Source: an uncultured Bacteroidaceae bacterium (GTDB lineage: Bacteria; Bacteroidota; Bacteroidia; Bacteroidales; Bacteroidaceae). From it: a stretch of DNA of 61,508 nt. The notes under the pieces are model-generated. The model was not told the origin of the DNA and did not search any database. It was given only the letters and a program-made list of their open reading frames with translations. Location of the stretch: positions 1 through 61,508 of the forward strand of contig CAJOLW010000013.1 of the NCBI GenBank assembly GCA_905235525.1, written 5' to 3'. A program made the translations under genes and the position numbers. Positions 9,538 through 18,259 of the stretch are shown one piece after another (position 1 is the stretch's first letter; the number at the start of each line of letters is the position of its first letter).

Positions 9538-10346
9538 TATCCGATAGTGTTTGATTCCATAAGTTCAACAATCAGGCTCTCCACATCAGCGTCAGAAGAT
9601 GTGAGGGTCTTGTTTTCCTTGGCTTTGAAGACGATGCTCTTCACAGCCTTCACGTTGGTTGGAGAACCAGCCTTACCAATCTGTGCTGGGTCTGCCTCGA
9701 TGTCAGCAGCACCCCAAGTGGTGAATTCGCGGTTCTTGTTCGCCCACACGCGCTTTACGTTGCGCACACGGCAAGGAGCAGCAGAGCCGTTCACAGTCAC
9801 CACGATAGGCAGTGGACCTTCTACGGTCTCCACACCACCGTCAATGTGACGCTTGGCAACAATTTTCTTGGCTTCCTTGTCGAGGGAAAGGATTTCTTCG
9901 GTGTAGGTAATCTGGGTAAGCCCCAACTTCTCAGCCACCTGTGGACCTACCTGTGCGGTGTCACCGTCAATCGCCTGACGACCGCAGAGGATGATGTCGT
10001 AGTCACCCACTTTCTTGATGGCCTGAGCCAATGTGTAGGAAGTGGCGAGGGTGTCGGCACCGCCGAGTGGACGGTCAGAGATGAGGATGCCCTCATCAGC
10101 GCCACGATAAATACCTTCCTTCAGCACCTCAGCAGCCTTGGGCAGACCCATGGTGAGCATGGTGATGGTGGAACCTGGGTTAGCGTCCTTCAGGCGGAGA
10201 GCCTGTTCAAGGGCGTTCAAGTCCTCGGGGTTGAACACGGCTGGCAAGGCAGCACGGTTCACTGTACCCTCTGGAGTCATCGCATCAGGACCGACGTTAC
10301 GTGTGTCTGGCACCTGCTTAGCGAGTACAATGATTTTCAAACTCAT
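9537..10346 (-). CDS. etfB: Electron transfer flavoprotein beta subunit
   Basis: This 269-residue subunit binds AMP, or a second FAD in bifurcating ETFs. Its N-terminus, KIIVLAKQVPDTRNVG, and the motif CGRQAIDGDTAQVGPQ are diagnostic. Whether this ETF bifurcates electrons cannot be decided by eye. It is the first gene of etfB-etfA-acyl-CoA dehydrogenase. A Bacteroidetes promoter lies about 90 bp upstream. Confidence 0.95.
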   Translation of the reverse strand: MSLKIIVLAKQVPDTRNVGPDAMTPEGTVNRAALPAVFNPEDLNALEQALRLKDANPGSTITMLTMGLPKAAEVLKEGIYRGADEGILISDRPLGGADTLATSYTLAQAIKKVGDYDIILCGRQAIDGDTAQVGPQVAEKLGLTQITYTEEILSLDKEAKKIVAKRHIDGGVETVEGPLPIVVTVNGSAAPCRVRNVKRVWANKNREFTTWGAADIEADPAQIGKAGSPTNVKAVKSIVFKAKENKTLTSSDADVESLIVELMESNTIG

Positions 10347-10430
10347 AAAGATTTTTTATTGATTGTTCTTGGTATGTATGTTTCGCTATTGGTTAGTCTT
10401 GCCTGCAATTAGACAAAATATTAACAGTTG

Positions 10431-10461
10431 CAAAGGTACGACATTTTTTTCTGTTCCACAA
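10431..10461 (-). promoter_or_regulatory. Promoter of the etfBA-acyl-CoA dehydrogenase operon
   Basis: On the minus strand the -7 element TACCTTTG (complement of 10431-10438) is preceded by a TTG -33 element (complement of 10459-10461) at 20-bp spacing. This is close to the Bacteroidetes sigma-ABfr consensus. The leader would be about 80 nt. Confidence 0.75.
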
Positions 10462-10524
10462 CGAAATAAAGCATTTTTAATGCTCAAAAGCATGAAAAGA
10501 GTGCAAAAATAGGGTAGCCTTTGT

Positions 10525-12585
10525 CTATAGCGGGTCAACGTCGTAGTAAATGTTGAGGTTTTTGGCAACAGGCAAAGAGAGAATCTGTTGCTGGATGGCG
10601 ATGAGATTTTTTCTAACTTTCTCGGTAGAAGTCTGTCGTTCAATCTTGAGCATGATCTTGCGGATGTAAAGGGAATGGAGGCGTGCAATAGGAGGGCGGT
10701 CTGGACCCAGGACACGCTCTCCGAAGATTTGGCGAAGGCGCTCTGCCATGTCGGATGCAAGGTGCTCAAGCAGTTCATCGTCTTTGTGGCGCAGATAGAC
10801 GTAGATGAGGCGACGAAATGGTGGGTAGTGGAACAGTTGGCGCTCCATCATTTGGGTGTAGAACATCTGCCAGTAGTCGCCTTGGGTAATTTGCTGGATG
10901 ATGTCGCTATCTGCCGAACGGGTCTGGAGGATGACGTGTCCGGAGGTGTTGTTGCGTCCAGCACGTCCTGCCACTTGACTGAGTGTCTGGAAAGTGCGCT
11001 CATAACTGCGGAAATCAGGCAGGTTGAGCATGGTGTCGGCATCGAGGATTCCCACAACGGAAACGTGGTCGAAATCAAGTCCTTTAGTGACCATTTGGGT
11101 GCCGATGAGAATGTCGGATTTATGTTCGGAGAAGTCGTTGATGATGCGCTCGAATTGTGTACGGGTGGTGGCTGTGTCGAGATCCATGCGGAGAGTGCTG
11201 GCGTGAGGAAAAAGGGTGGCGATTTGTTCTTCGATGCGCTCGGTGCCGGTGCCGACGGAGACGAAGGAGGACTGGGCGGGTGAACCGCCCAGGGCAAGTT
11301 GGGAAGGGGGAGGGGAGCAGGCGGGGCAGCGTTCGGGGATGCGGGTTGTGTAACCGCAGTAGTGGCATGTGAGGGTGGAGGTTTTTTTGTGGAGCGTTAA
11401 GGTCACATCGCAATGAGGACATCGGGGCACCCATCCACAGGTTTTACATTCGATGAAAGAAGAAAAGCCGCGTCGGTTCTGGAAAAGGATGATTTGTTCC
11501 TTGTGGTCGAGAGCGGTTTGTATCACTTCGATGAGTCGAGGGGAGAACACCCCTTTCATTTGGCGTTTGCGCTTGGCTTCCTTCGTATCGACAATTTCGA
11601 TGGTGGGCAGTTGCATGTCGCGGTAACGCTGTGTGAGTTGGACGTAACCGTATTGACCTTTGTGCGATAAGTGATACACTTCGAAAGATGGGGTGGCGGT
11701 GCCCAGAAGGGTCTTGGCGCCAAACATTTGTGCCAGCATGATAGCAGCATTGCGTGCATGGTAGCGTGGCGCAGGTTCTTGCTGCTTGTAACTTTGCTCG
11801 TGTTCCTCATCGACAATGACCAATCCGAGGTTCTGGAAGGGGAGGAAGATGCTGGAACGCACGCCGAGAATGAGTTGGTAAGGTTGATCGGAGGCTTGCC
11901 GTTTATAGACATCGAGTCGTTGGGCGTCGGTGAACTTGGAGTGATAGACTCCCATGCGGTCGCCAAAGAAACGGTGGAGACGCTCGGTAATTTGAGTGGT
12001 GAGGGCTATTTCTGGCAGGAGGTAGAGGACTTGCTTGCCTTTTGCCAAATAGTTGTTGATGAGGTGAATGTAAATCTCGGTCTTTCCCGAAGAGGTGACT
12101 CCGTGAAGGAGGGTGACATTCTTGGAAAGGAAGGAGGTCTCAATCTCTGCAAGGGCTTTTTCTTGTGCAGGGTTGAGGGTTGATGGCTGGGTGTTCGGAT
12201 CTGAGGGTTTGCAGACGGCTTTGTTGCCTCTTCTGATGCGTGTCGATTCCTTTAATGCCGCTTCATCTTTCGGCTTCATGGCTCCAGGTAGGGCAGCCTT
12301 CATTACATCACCGAGTGGACAGAGGTAATAGTTGGCAATCCATTGCCAGAATTTGAACTGCTGTTCATTTACAACAGGGTGGTCGTCAAGCACTTCCATG
12401 ATGCTCTTTACCTCCACCCCCTGAGGGACATTGTTGTGTGTGCAGTGCACCACACCTGTATAGATTTTGTTCTTGCCAAGGGGCACAACAACTCGACAGC
12501 CTCGCATCACTCGAGTTTCCATGTCGGAAGGAACGAGGTATGTGAAGCTGTCGAATGGTATAGGGAGTATGATGTCTGCAAACAT
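10525..12585 (-). CDS. priA: Primosomal protein N' (replication restart helicase)
   Basis: PriA reloads the replicative helicase at stalled forks. The 686-residue protein has the 3'-DNA-binding domain (res ~1-100), helicase Walker A GVTSSGKTEIY (~163), DEEH box IVDEEHEQSY, the zinc module CKTCGWVPRCPHC...CHYCGY...CPAC, and helicase motif VAGRAGR. Two short peptides look foreign to the family: NTQPSTLNP (~132-140), just before the helicase core, and PPPSQLALGGSPAQ (~423-437), right after the last zinc Cys. The DNA for the first (12169-12195) resembles a repeat that also encodes NTQPSALNP in the HmuY-like gene. The DNA for the second contains a perfect hairpin, CTGGGCGG with CCGCCCAG (11273-11293). 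ATG at 12585 is preferred over the TTG at 12588. It lies 3 bp after the OMP gene. Confidence 0.93.
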   Translation of the reverse strand: MFADIILPIPFDSFTYLVPSDMETRVMRGCRVVVPLGKNKIYTGVVHCTHNNVPQGVEVKSIMEVLDDHPVVNEQQFKFWQWIANYYLCPLGDVMKAALPGAMKPKDEAALKESTRIRRGNKAVCKPSDPNTQPSTLNPAQEKALAEIETSFLSKNVTLLHGVTSSGKTEIYIHLINNYLAKGKQVLYLLPEIALTTQITERLHRFFGDRMGVYHSKFTDAQRLDVYKRQASDQPYQLILGVRSSIFLPFQNLGLVIVDEEHEQSYKQQEPAPRYHARNAAIMLAQMFGAKTLLGTATPSFEVYHLSHKGQYGYVQLTQRYRDMQLPTIEIVDTKEAKRKRQMKGVFSPRLIEVIQTALDHKEQIILFQNRRGFSSFIECKTCGWVPRCPHCDVTLTLHKKTSTLTCHYCGYTTRIPERCPACSPPPSQLALGGSPAQSSFVSVGTGTERIEEQIATLFPHASTLRMDLDTATTRTQFERIINDFSEHKSDILIGTQMVTKGLDFDHVSVVGILDADTMLNLPDFRSYERTFQTLSQVAGRAGRNNTSGHVILQTRSADSDIIQQITQGDYWQMFYTQMMERQLFHYPPFRRLIYVYLRHKDDELLEHLASDMAERLRQIFGERVLGPDRPPIARLHSLYIRKIMLKIERQTSTEKVRKNLIAIQQQILSLPVAKNLNIYYDVDPL

Positions 12586-12588
12586 CAA

Positions 12589-13257
12589 TTAGAAAAGGTA
12601 AGTCAGAGAGATCTGATGAGTGTTGTTCTTGAGTTTACCTTTGATGGCGTCTCTACCTATGCCCCAGACGCTTGTCTCTGCGGTGTTGCCAAGTGCGATG
12701 TTGTAGTTATATCCTACACGTACGTGGCTCAATACGGTGGCACCACATCCTACGTTCCAACTGAATTGCGATTTTTTCAGTTCCCAACCTTCATCGATGT
12801 CACCAAGAGTCCAATGGCGGTCGCCGATGTTCCAAGAGAACTGAGGTCCTGTTGCGAGATAGACACTGGCGAGGCTGCTAAAACCAACCGTGTATTTCAC
12901 ATTGATAGGCAATGAAATATAGTGGAAAGTCTTGTGGGTGGTTTCGTATTCACCTGTTGCGATGATTTTATCGTCATCGTCGAAATCCACTTCATAGCCA
13001 CCGATACCGATGCAACGATTGTCGTACAAAAGGGAAACGTCAGCACCCAAACCTGCAAGTGGAATGGTCACATCGGCAGTGACACCTGCGAAGAAACCAT
13101 TGCGGTTCTTCTTGTCGATGGCCATTGGAAGGTTCTTTACGTTGAAATGGTTCACGTTCAAACCAGCCTTGATACCAAATTTAACTTGTGCCTGAGAAGG
13201 CAATGCAAAAACAAGGGCTGCCATGATAACAGCAAGGCTCAAAATGTTCTTTTTCAT
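12589..13257 (-). CDS. Outer-membrane beta-barrel protein (PorT-like family)
   Basis: This 222-residue protein has a cleavable signal peptide (cut about ...LPSQA/QVKFG). Alternating hydrophobic beta strands follow, typical of the small 8-strand outer-membrane barrel family (OMP_b-brl), and it ends in a hydrophobic strand (SLTYLF). Its function is unknown; family members range from structural porin-like proteins to the T9SS component PorT, and this sequence does not decide between them. priA follows 3 bp downstream. A -7-like element TTACTTTG lies about 45 bp upstream of the start on the minus strand (13302-13309). Confidence 0.8.
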   Translation of the reverse strand: MKKNILSLAVIMAALVFALPSQAQVKFGIKAGLNVNHFNVKNLPMAIDKKNRNGFFAGVTADVTIPLAGLGADVSLLYDNRCIGIGGYEVDFDDDDKIIATGEYETTHKTFHYISLPINVKYTVGFSSLASVYLATGPQFSWNIGDRHWTLGDIDEGWELKKSQFSWNVGCGATVLSHVRVGYNYNIALGNTAETSVWGIGRDAIKGKLKNNTHQISLTYLF

Positions 13258-13678
13258 ACCTTTGTAAAAATTTGAGAATGTGTGTTAAAAGATTTTGTTC
13301 GCAAAGTAAGCACTTTTTTTTGGAATGAGGAAATATTTCTATAAAAAATTGGGGTTGTTTGCTATTTCAAGGTTTACAACTCGTTTATGAGCAAGACTCA
13401 CGTGCGTATATGAGCAAGACTCACATTCGTTTATGGGGAACACTTGTGTGTGCGAGTGAAAGTCACTTTTGTGTTTTTTTGTGAGGAAAAAGTCGGGTGA
13501 TTTTCTCTATTCTGTACGCCTTCCGTTTCTCGTATATGGTGGTATCGTAAAGTCGAGTTGTCAAATCGGACTTTACAATCGTATTGTCCCCCACTTTTTT
13601 ACATTTATCTTTATTATTTATAAATCAATATGTTATATAGTTGTTAACATCTCTGTTGATAAGTTTTTTGAAAAAAAA
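13258..13678. other. Gene-free divergent region between the OMP gene and mraZ
   Basis: No credible coding sequence is seen. It holds the OMP promoter near 13302, a 23-bp-period repeat array (13386-13454, listed separately) and an AT-rich stretch (13590-13680) with TTGTTAAC and TGTTGATAA just before the mraZ control region. TGTTGATAA is one mismatch from a DnaA box, but a single weak match does not support an origin. Confidence 0.6.
13386..13454. repeat. 23-bp-period mini-array, copy 1
   Basis: Units begin at 13386, 13409 and 13432, exactly 23 bp apart. The first two share TATGAGCAAGACTCAC followed by 7 variable bases; the third starts TATGGGGAAC. The array at 47215 has the same plan: two TATGAG units, then a TGTGGGGAAG unit, all at 23 bp. 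Confidence 0.7.
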
Positions 13679-13708
13679 GTGTAAAAATGTGGGGAATTGT
13701 GGGGAATA
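13679..13708 (+). promoter_or_regulatory. Probable MraZ operator: three 10-bp direct repeats
   Basis: Three consecutive decamers start with GTG: GTGTAAAAAT (13679), GTGGGGAATT (13689) and GTGGGGAATA (13699). Known MraZ operators are short direct repeats of a TGGG-type box with ~10-bp periodicity just upstream of mraZ. These boxes end only 5 bp before the -7 element, so bound MraZ would cover the -33 region. This suggests autorepression of the dcw cluster. Confidence 0.7.
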
Positions 13709-13713
13709 TTACT

Positions 13714-13721
13714 TATATTTG
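13714..13721 (+). promoter_or_regulatory. -7 element of the mraZ/dcw promoter
   Basis: TATATTTG fits the TAnnTTTG consensus. Transcription should begin near 13726, about 60 nt before the mraZ ATG. No good TTTG -33 box is seen because that position is occupied by the GTG repeats. Confidence 0.65.
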
Positions 13722-13785
13722 CACATTATTTAATGCGTATGGTCAAAAACGACTGATAATCAGCATCAACAAATTTGAAAGAGAA

Positions 13786-14244
13786 ATGACAAACAGATTC
13801 ATCGGCGACTATGGAGCCAAGACGGATGCGAAAGGTAGGGTTTTCTTGCCCGCACCGTTCAGGAAGGTGCTCGAAGCGGAGGGCGAGAAGAGTCTCGTGC
13901 TTCGTAACGACGTGTTCCAGAAATGCCTGGTGCTCTATCCTGAATCTGTGTGGAATGAGCAACTGGATGCGCTGCGTGGACAAGTGAACCAGTGGAACAG
14001 CAAGCAGCAGATGATGCTAAGAAAGTTTGAGGCTGATGCAGAACCGATAGAACTGGATGCTAACGGACGATTGCTGATTTCTAAGAGGAAACTGCAATAT
14101 GCGGGGATTGAGGCTGATGTGCGCTTCTTGGCGATGGTGGACAGAATCGAGATTTGGAGTAAGCAAGCTTTGGATGAGTTGATGAATGACGGTGCAGACC
14201 TCGGTGATGAGATGGAAGCAGCATTTGGAGGAGTTGGTGGTTGA
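13786..14244 (+). CDS. mraZ: Transcriptional regulator MraZ
   Basis: The 152-residue protein carries the two AbrB-like MraZ domains, each with the signature seen in GAKTDAKGRVFLPAPFRK (~res 8-25) and ELDANGRLLISKRKLQYAG (~90-108). MraZ forms rings that bind repeats at its own promoter and usually represses the dcw cluster. The start chosen is ATG 13786 (MTNRFIGDYG). A longer reading frame exists from 13687, but it would begin upstream of the -7 element, so it cannot be translated from this promoter. It is the first gene of the cluster; rsmH follows after 34 bp. Confidence 0.95.
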   Translation: MTNRFIGDYGAKTDAKGRVFLPAPFRKVLEAEGEKSLVLRNDVFQKCLVLYPESVWNEQLDALRGQVNQWNSKQQMMLRKFEADAEPIELDANGRLLISKRKLQYAGIEADVRFLAMVDRIEIWSKQALDELMNDGADLGDEMEAAFGGVGG

Positions 14245-14278
14245 GAAATTGACAGTAGAAAATTGAAACTCGAAGAGG

Positions 14279-15199
14279 ATGGCTGAACAAGAGATGACAT
14301 ATCATGTGCCAGTGTTGCTGAAGGAGAGTGTGGATGGATTGAACATCGGCGAGGGAGGCATTTTCGTGGATGTGACATTTGGCGGTGGAGGACATAGCAG
14401 GGAAATCTTGTCGAGATTGGATGTCAACGGGCATCTGTACAGTTTTGACCAAGATGCGGATGCGGAGAAGAATGCGGAGGGGTTTGATGCGGAGAGGTTC
14501 ACGTTTGTGAGAAGCAATTTCCGTTTTCTGAAGAATTTCCTCAAATATCATGGAGTGGAACAAATTGACGGACTGCTGGCTGACTTGGGAGTGAGTTCCC
14601 ATCACTTTGACGACAGCGAACGAGGGTTTTCGTTCAGGTTTGAAGGGAAACTCGACATGCGAATGAATCAACGTGCAGGCAAAACAGCGGCAGACGTGGT
14701 TAACACATACGATGAGAAGCAATTGGCGGATGTTCTTTACTTGTATGGAGAACTGAAACAGAGCCGAAAGATAGCCTCTGCAATTGTGAAGTCAAGACAG
14801 ACAAAGAAGGTGGAGACGATAAGCGATTTCTTGGACATTGTCAAACCATTTTTCCGCAATGAACGGGAGAAGAAAGAACTGGCGAAGGTGTTTCAAGCGC
14901 TGAGAATAGAGGTGAATCATGAGATGGACGCTTTGCGTGACATGCTGAAGGGTGCAACGGAGATGCTGAAGCCCGGGGGAAGATTGGTGGTGATCACGTA
15001 CCACTCGTTGGAAGACCGCATCGTGAAGAATGTGATGAAGACGGGCAATGCGGAAGGAGAGGAAGACAAGGACTTCTTTGGTAAGGTGAACACTCCTTAT
15101 CGCTTGGTAAACCGTCAGGTTATTGTTCCGAGCGATGAAGAGATGGCAAGAAACCCGCGGAGCAGAAGTGCCAAACTAAGAATTGCTGAAAAAATCTGA
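14279..15199 (+). CDS. rsmH: 16S rRNA m4C1402 methyltransferase RsmH (MraW)
   Basis: The 306-residue SAM-dependent enzyme methylates N4 of C1402 in 16S rRNA. Diagnostic blocks are HVPVLLKESVDGL, VDVTFGGGGHSREIL (SAM loop), DGLLADLGVSSHHFDD, RGFSFRFEGKLDMRM and VITYHSLEDRIVKN. Its length is normal for the family and it occupies its usual place as second gene of the dcw cluster. About 110 bp separate it from ftsL with no clear promoter between. Confidence 0.97.
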   Translation: MAEQEMTYHVPVLLKESVDGLNIGEGGIFVDVTFGGGGHSREILSRLDVNGHLYSFDQDADAEKNAEGFDAERFTFVRSNFRFLKNFLKYHGVEQIDGLLADLGVSSHHFDDSERGFSFRFEGKLDMRMNQRAGKTAADVVNTYDEKQLADVLYLYGELKQSRKIASAIVKSRQTKKVETISDFLDIVKPFFRNEREKKELAKVFQALRIEVNHEMDALRDMLKGATEMLKPGGRLVVITYHSLEDRIVKNVMKTGNAEGEEDKDFFGKVNTPYRLVNRQVIVPSDEEMARNPRSRSAKLRIAEKI

Positions 15200-15308
15200 A
15201 CATTCAATACCATTACAGAGAATATCCACGCCAAAGTAAGGTGATAAAGTGAGTTATACATTATTTATTTAAAAGAATTTTTTTTGAGAAGAAGCCCCAA
15301 CGAATTCT

Positions 15309-15947
15309 ATGTCGAGTAAAGAAGAAAAACAGAAAATTGAGATGGAAGAGTTGAAGATAACTCCTCCAAATGATTTAGGGGCTGACGATGAAATGGAAAC
15401 AGAGGAAAAGGAAGCAATTGAGGCGATTCGAAAGTTTACCGATGAGGATGAAGATGACATCGGTGAGATATCGGTTAAATCGATTCTCGGTGGCGATTTC
15501 CTGATGAGCAAATTTATGGTTAAGCAGATTATGTTTGTGATGTTTTGTGTTCTGCTGATGATCATATATACGGGTAACCGTTATGACAGTCAGCAGGACA
15601 TCATTCTCATAGACAGTCTGCGAGGACGTTTGCAGGAGGTGAAGTACAATGTGCTGACCCAATCGAGCGAACTCATGAACTTGACGCGGCAATCGAATGT
15701 GGAAAGGACATTGCGTGGCACGCCTGATAGTTTGTTGCATAATTCCATTACGCCACCATTTTTGATAAAGAAAGGACATGGAGGCGGTTTGTCGGAGGAT
15801 GAGGCTCCGGAAGAAGTTTTGGTGAATTCGCAAGAGTTGGTGTCGGAAGAGGAGGAACAAGCAGAAGGGGAAGAACCGAAAAAGGATGATGGCGGGGAAG
15901 AGAAAAAGGATGAGGCGTCAAATACAAAAAAGGATGAACGGCAATGA
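15309..15947 (+). CDS. FtsL-like cell division protein with long acidic tails
   Basis: The position between rsmH and ftsI, the single membrane helix (MFVMFCVLLMIIYTGNRY, ~res 75-95) and the short periplasmic coiled coil (~95-140) identify the Bacteroidetes FtsL-like protein. In the FtsQ-FtsL-FtsB complex it activates FtsW/FtsI. It is long for the family (212 residues): there is an acidic cytoplasmic N-terminus of ~70 residues and a repetitive Glu/Lys-rich C-terminal tail (~165-212). Residues PPFLIKKGHGGG (~147-158) are encoded by an imperfect hairpin (CGCCACCAT with ATGGAGGCG, 15750-15786), possibly another in-frame repeat insertion. The stop overlaps the ftsI start as ATGA. Confidence 0.8.
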   Translation: MSSKEEKQKIEMEELKITPPNDLGADDEMETEEKEAIEAIRKFTDEDEDDIGEISVKSILGGDFLMSKFMVKQIMFVMFCVLLMIIYTGNRYDSQQDIILIDSLRGRLQEVKYNVLTQSSELMNLTRQSNVERTLRGTPDSLLHNSITPPFLIKKGHGGGLSEDEAPEEVLVNSQELVSEEEEQAEGEEPKKDDGGEEKKDEASNTKKDERQ

Positions 15948-18148
15948 AGTTTGATAAAAAATATATTAATACACGCATCACGGGCATTGTGGTCATTGCG
16001 GCATTGGTGATGATAGCCATCATCACGCAGGCTGTCTTGACTGCTACGGTGGAGAATAGGAAGTGGAAGAAAGTCGGTGCTGTCAGTGTGAGTGATACGA
16101 TGTTACTGAAAGCCAATCGTGGTAACATCTTGAGTGCAGATGGGCAATTGATGGCGAGTAGTCTTCCCGATTATAAAGTGTATGTGGATTTTCTTTCTGG
16201 TATAACATGGTGGTATGATTCGATAGAGTCTGGAAAAAAGCAGAGGGTTTACGACCCGGAACAGTTGGCGGAGAAAGATTCGATGTGGAATGTGAACATG
16301 GATTCCATTTGTCGTGGGTTGGTGGAGATTTGCCCTAAATACACTTTTGAAGAATATAAGTCACATCTGTTAGAAGGTTTGCAGAACAGGAAACGCTATT
16401 GGGAGGTGTGTCCGCATACCGTGCTGAATTTCATTCAGTATCATCAGTTGGTGAAGTTGCCGATTTTTTGTCTGAAAAACCGTAACAGAAGTGGTCTGGT
16501 GTGCGAGGAGCGTAATAATCGCAATAAGCCATTTGGTTCTTTGGCACGACGTACGTTAGGCGAGATGTTTGGTGCAAAGGACTCCGCACGTTCTGGTCTG
16601 GAATTGGCTTATGATTCTCTACTTCGCGGTGAACCTGGAAAAGTTCATAATAAGAAAGTGCTGTCGAAATACCTATCCATTGTTGACAAGAAGCCTGTTG
16701 ATGGTTATGACCTCGTGAGCACGATTGACGTGAGTATGCAGGACATCTGCGAGAGTGCTCTTCGTGAGAAACTGCATGAGTTGGATGCTTCTATGGGAGT
16801 GGTGGTGCTGATGGAAGTGAAAACGGGTGATGTGAAGGCGATTGTGAACCTGATGCGCTATGATGATGGCGAATACTATGAGGCAAGAAATTATGCTCTG
16901 GCTGCGTTGATGGAGCCGGGTTCGACTTTCAAGACAGCCTCCATCCTGGTGGCTTTAGATGATGGTTATATCAAGACAACCGATTATGTGGAGACGGGTG
17001 GCGGTATCTGCAATATGTATGGAGCGATGATGAAAGACCATAACTGGCATCGAGGTGGTTACGGAACCATTGATGTGCCGCATGTGTTGATGGTATCAAG
17101 CAATGTGGGAGTGAGCAAACTGATTGATAAGTATTATCACAATCAACCTGAGAAATTTGTGGAAGGATTGAGACGTGTGGGTATTGGTACTCCACTGGGC
17201 TTGCCTTTTGATGGTGCTGCCGACCCGCGAATCCGTATGCCTCACAAAGATCATACAGGTGGTTATCGGATGTCTGACAACTGGTCGGCAACAGCGTTAG
17301 CATGGATGTCCATCGGTTATGAAACCCAGATTCCGCCCATCAGCACGGTGAGTTTCTACAATGCCATTGCTAACAAAGGAAAGATGGTGCGGCCACGTTT
17401 CGTGAAAGGCATCTCAAAAAATGGCGAGATGATAGAAGAGTTCCCAGTGGAAGTTATTCGTCCGCATATTTGCAAGCAGTCAGCGCTTGATGACATCAGG
17501 GGAATTCTTTATCGGGTAGTGAATGATAAGGATGGGCTTGGAAAGAGAGCGGGTAACCCCTATTTCCATGTGAGCGGAAAGACTGGTACTGCACAGGTGG
17601 CAACGGGTGGTGGCTATAAGGCTGGACACAATGAGCACTTGGTCAGTTTCTGTGGTTTCTATCCGTCGGAAGACCCGAAATATACCTGTATCGTGGCAAT
17701 TCGCCATGCTTATTATGTGGCGAGTGGTGGTGGTCAGGCAGGTCCTGTGTTCTCGAAAATAGCACAGCGCATCTATTCGAAGAATGTGACGACAGACATC
17801 AACTTGGCGAAAGATTCGACAGCAGTTCATGTGCCTGATGTGAAAAATGGAAATGTCGTTGCCGCTCAGTATGTGTTGCATGAATTGGGGTTGAAGTCAG
17901 AAGGCGGTAAAGGTTATGAATGGGGAATGGCATCAGCAGGTAGCAAGTGTGTTGAATTTCAGCCCGTAAAGGTGAGTGACAATATTGTTCCCAATGTGTT
18001 GGGTATGGGTGCAAAAGATGCTGTTTGTGCGCTGAGCAATCGGGGGATGAAAGTACGGATGAGAGGAAGGGGAAAGGTTGTTGGTCAAAGTGTGTCGAGT
18101 GGCAGTAAAGTGGTAAAGGGACAGACGATAACCTTGGAACTGAACTGA
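15944..18148 (+). CDS. ftsI: Division-specific transpeptidase FtsI/PBP3 with PASTA domains
   Basis: The 734-residue protein has one N-terminal membrane anchor (res ~11-33), a dimerisation domain, then the penicillin-binding transpeptidase domain. The acyl-serine motif is STFK (S327), SSN lies near residue 384 and KTG near 546. Two C-terminal PASTA domains follow (VPDVKNGNVVAAQYVLHELG, then NIVPNVLGMGAKDAVCALSN). It cross-links septal peptidoglycan with the glycosyltransferase FtsW. PASTA domains on division PBPs are common in this phylum. It overlaps ftsL by 4 nt. A degenerate CTAAAC-type repeat fills part of the 111-bp gap before murE. Confidence 0.95.
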   Translation: MKFDKKYINTRITGIVVIAALVMIAIITQAVLTATVENRKWKKVGAVSVSDTMLLKANRGNILSADGQLMASSLPDYKVYVDFLSGITWWYDSIESGKKQRVYDPEQLAEKDSMWNVNMDSICRGLVEICPKYTFEEYKSHLLEGLQNRKRYWEVCPHTVLNFIQYHQLVKLPIFCLKNRNRSGLVCEERNNRNKPFGSLARRTLGEMFGAKDSARSGLELAYDSLLRGEPGKVHNKKVLSKYLSIVDKKPVDGYDLVSTIDVSMQDICESALREKLHELDASMGVVVLMEVKTGDVKAIVNLMRYDDGEYYEARNYALAALMEPGSTFKTASILVALDDGYIKTTDYVETGGGICNMYGAMMKDHNWHRGGYGTIDVPHVLMVSSNVGVSKLIDKYYHNQPEKFVEGLRRVGIGTPLGLPFDGAADPRIRMPHKDHTGGYRMSDNWSATALAWMSIGYETQIPPISTVSFYNAIANKGKMVRPRFVKGISKNGEMIEEFPVEVIRPHICKQSALDDIRGILYRVVNDKDGLGKRAGNPYFHVSGKTGTAQVATGGGYKAGHNEHLVSFCGFYPSEDPKYTCIVAIRHAYYVASGGGQAGPVFSKIAQRIYSKNVTTDINLAKDSTAVHVPDVKNGNVVAAQYVLHELGLKSEGGKGYEWGMASAGSKCVEFQPVKVSDNIVPNVLGMGAKDAVCALSNRGMKVRMRGRGKVVGQSVSSGSKVVKGQTITLELN

Positions 18149-18259
18149 TGATGGAAGTAAAAAGGCGAAGGGGTGAAGGTTCATGACCGTGTGTTTGTTT
18201 ACTGACAAAGCGTCAACCCTTTCTAAACCTTAAACTCTGAACTTTAAACAATATAGAAA

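Noticed and set aside
13386..13454. A CRISPR-like array
   Set aside because: The repeats are ~16 bp with 7-bp spacers and only three units, with no cas genes nearby. This is far too short for a CRISPR array.
13590..13680. Chromosome origin (AT-rich stretch with a DnaA-box-like TGTTGATAA)
   Set aside because: Only one imperfect box is seen, and no dnaA or dnaN gene is nearby.
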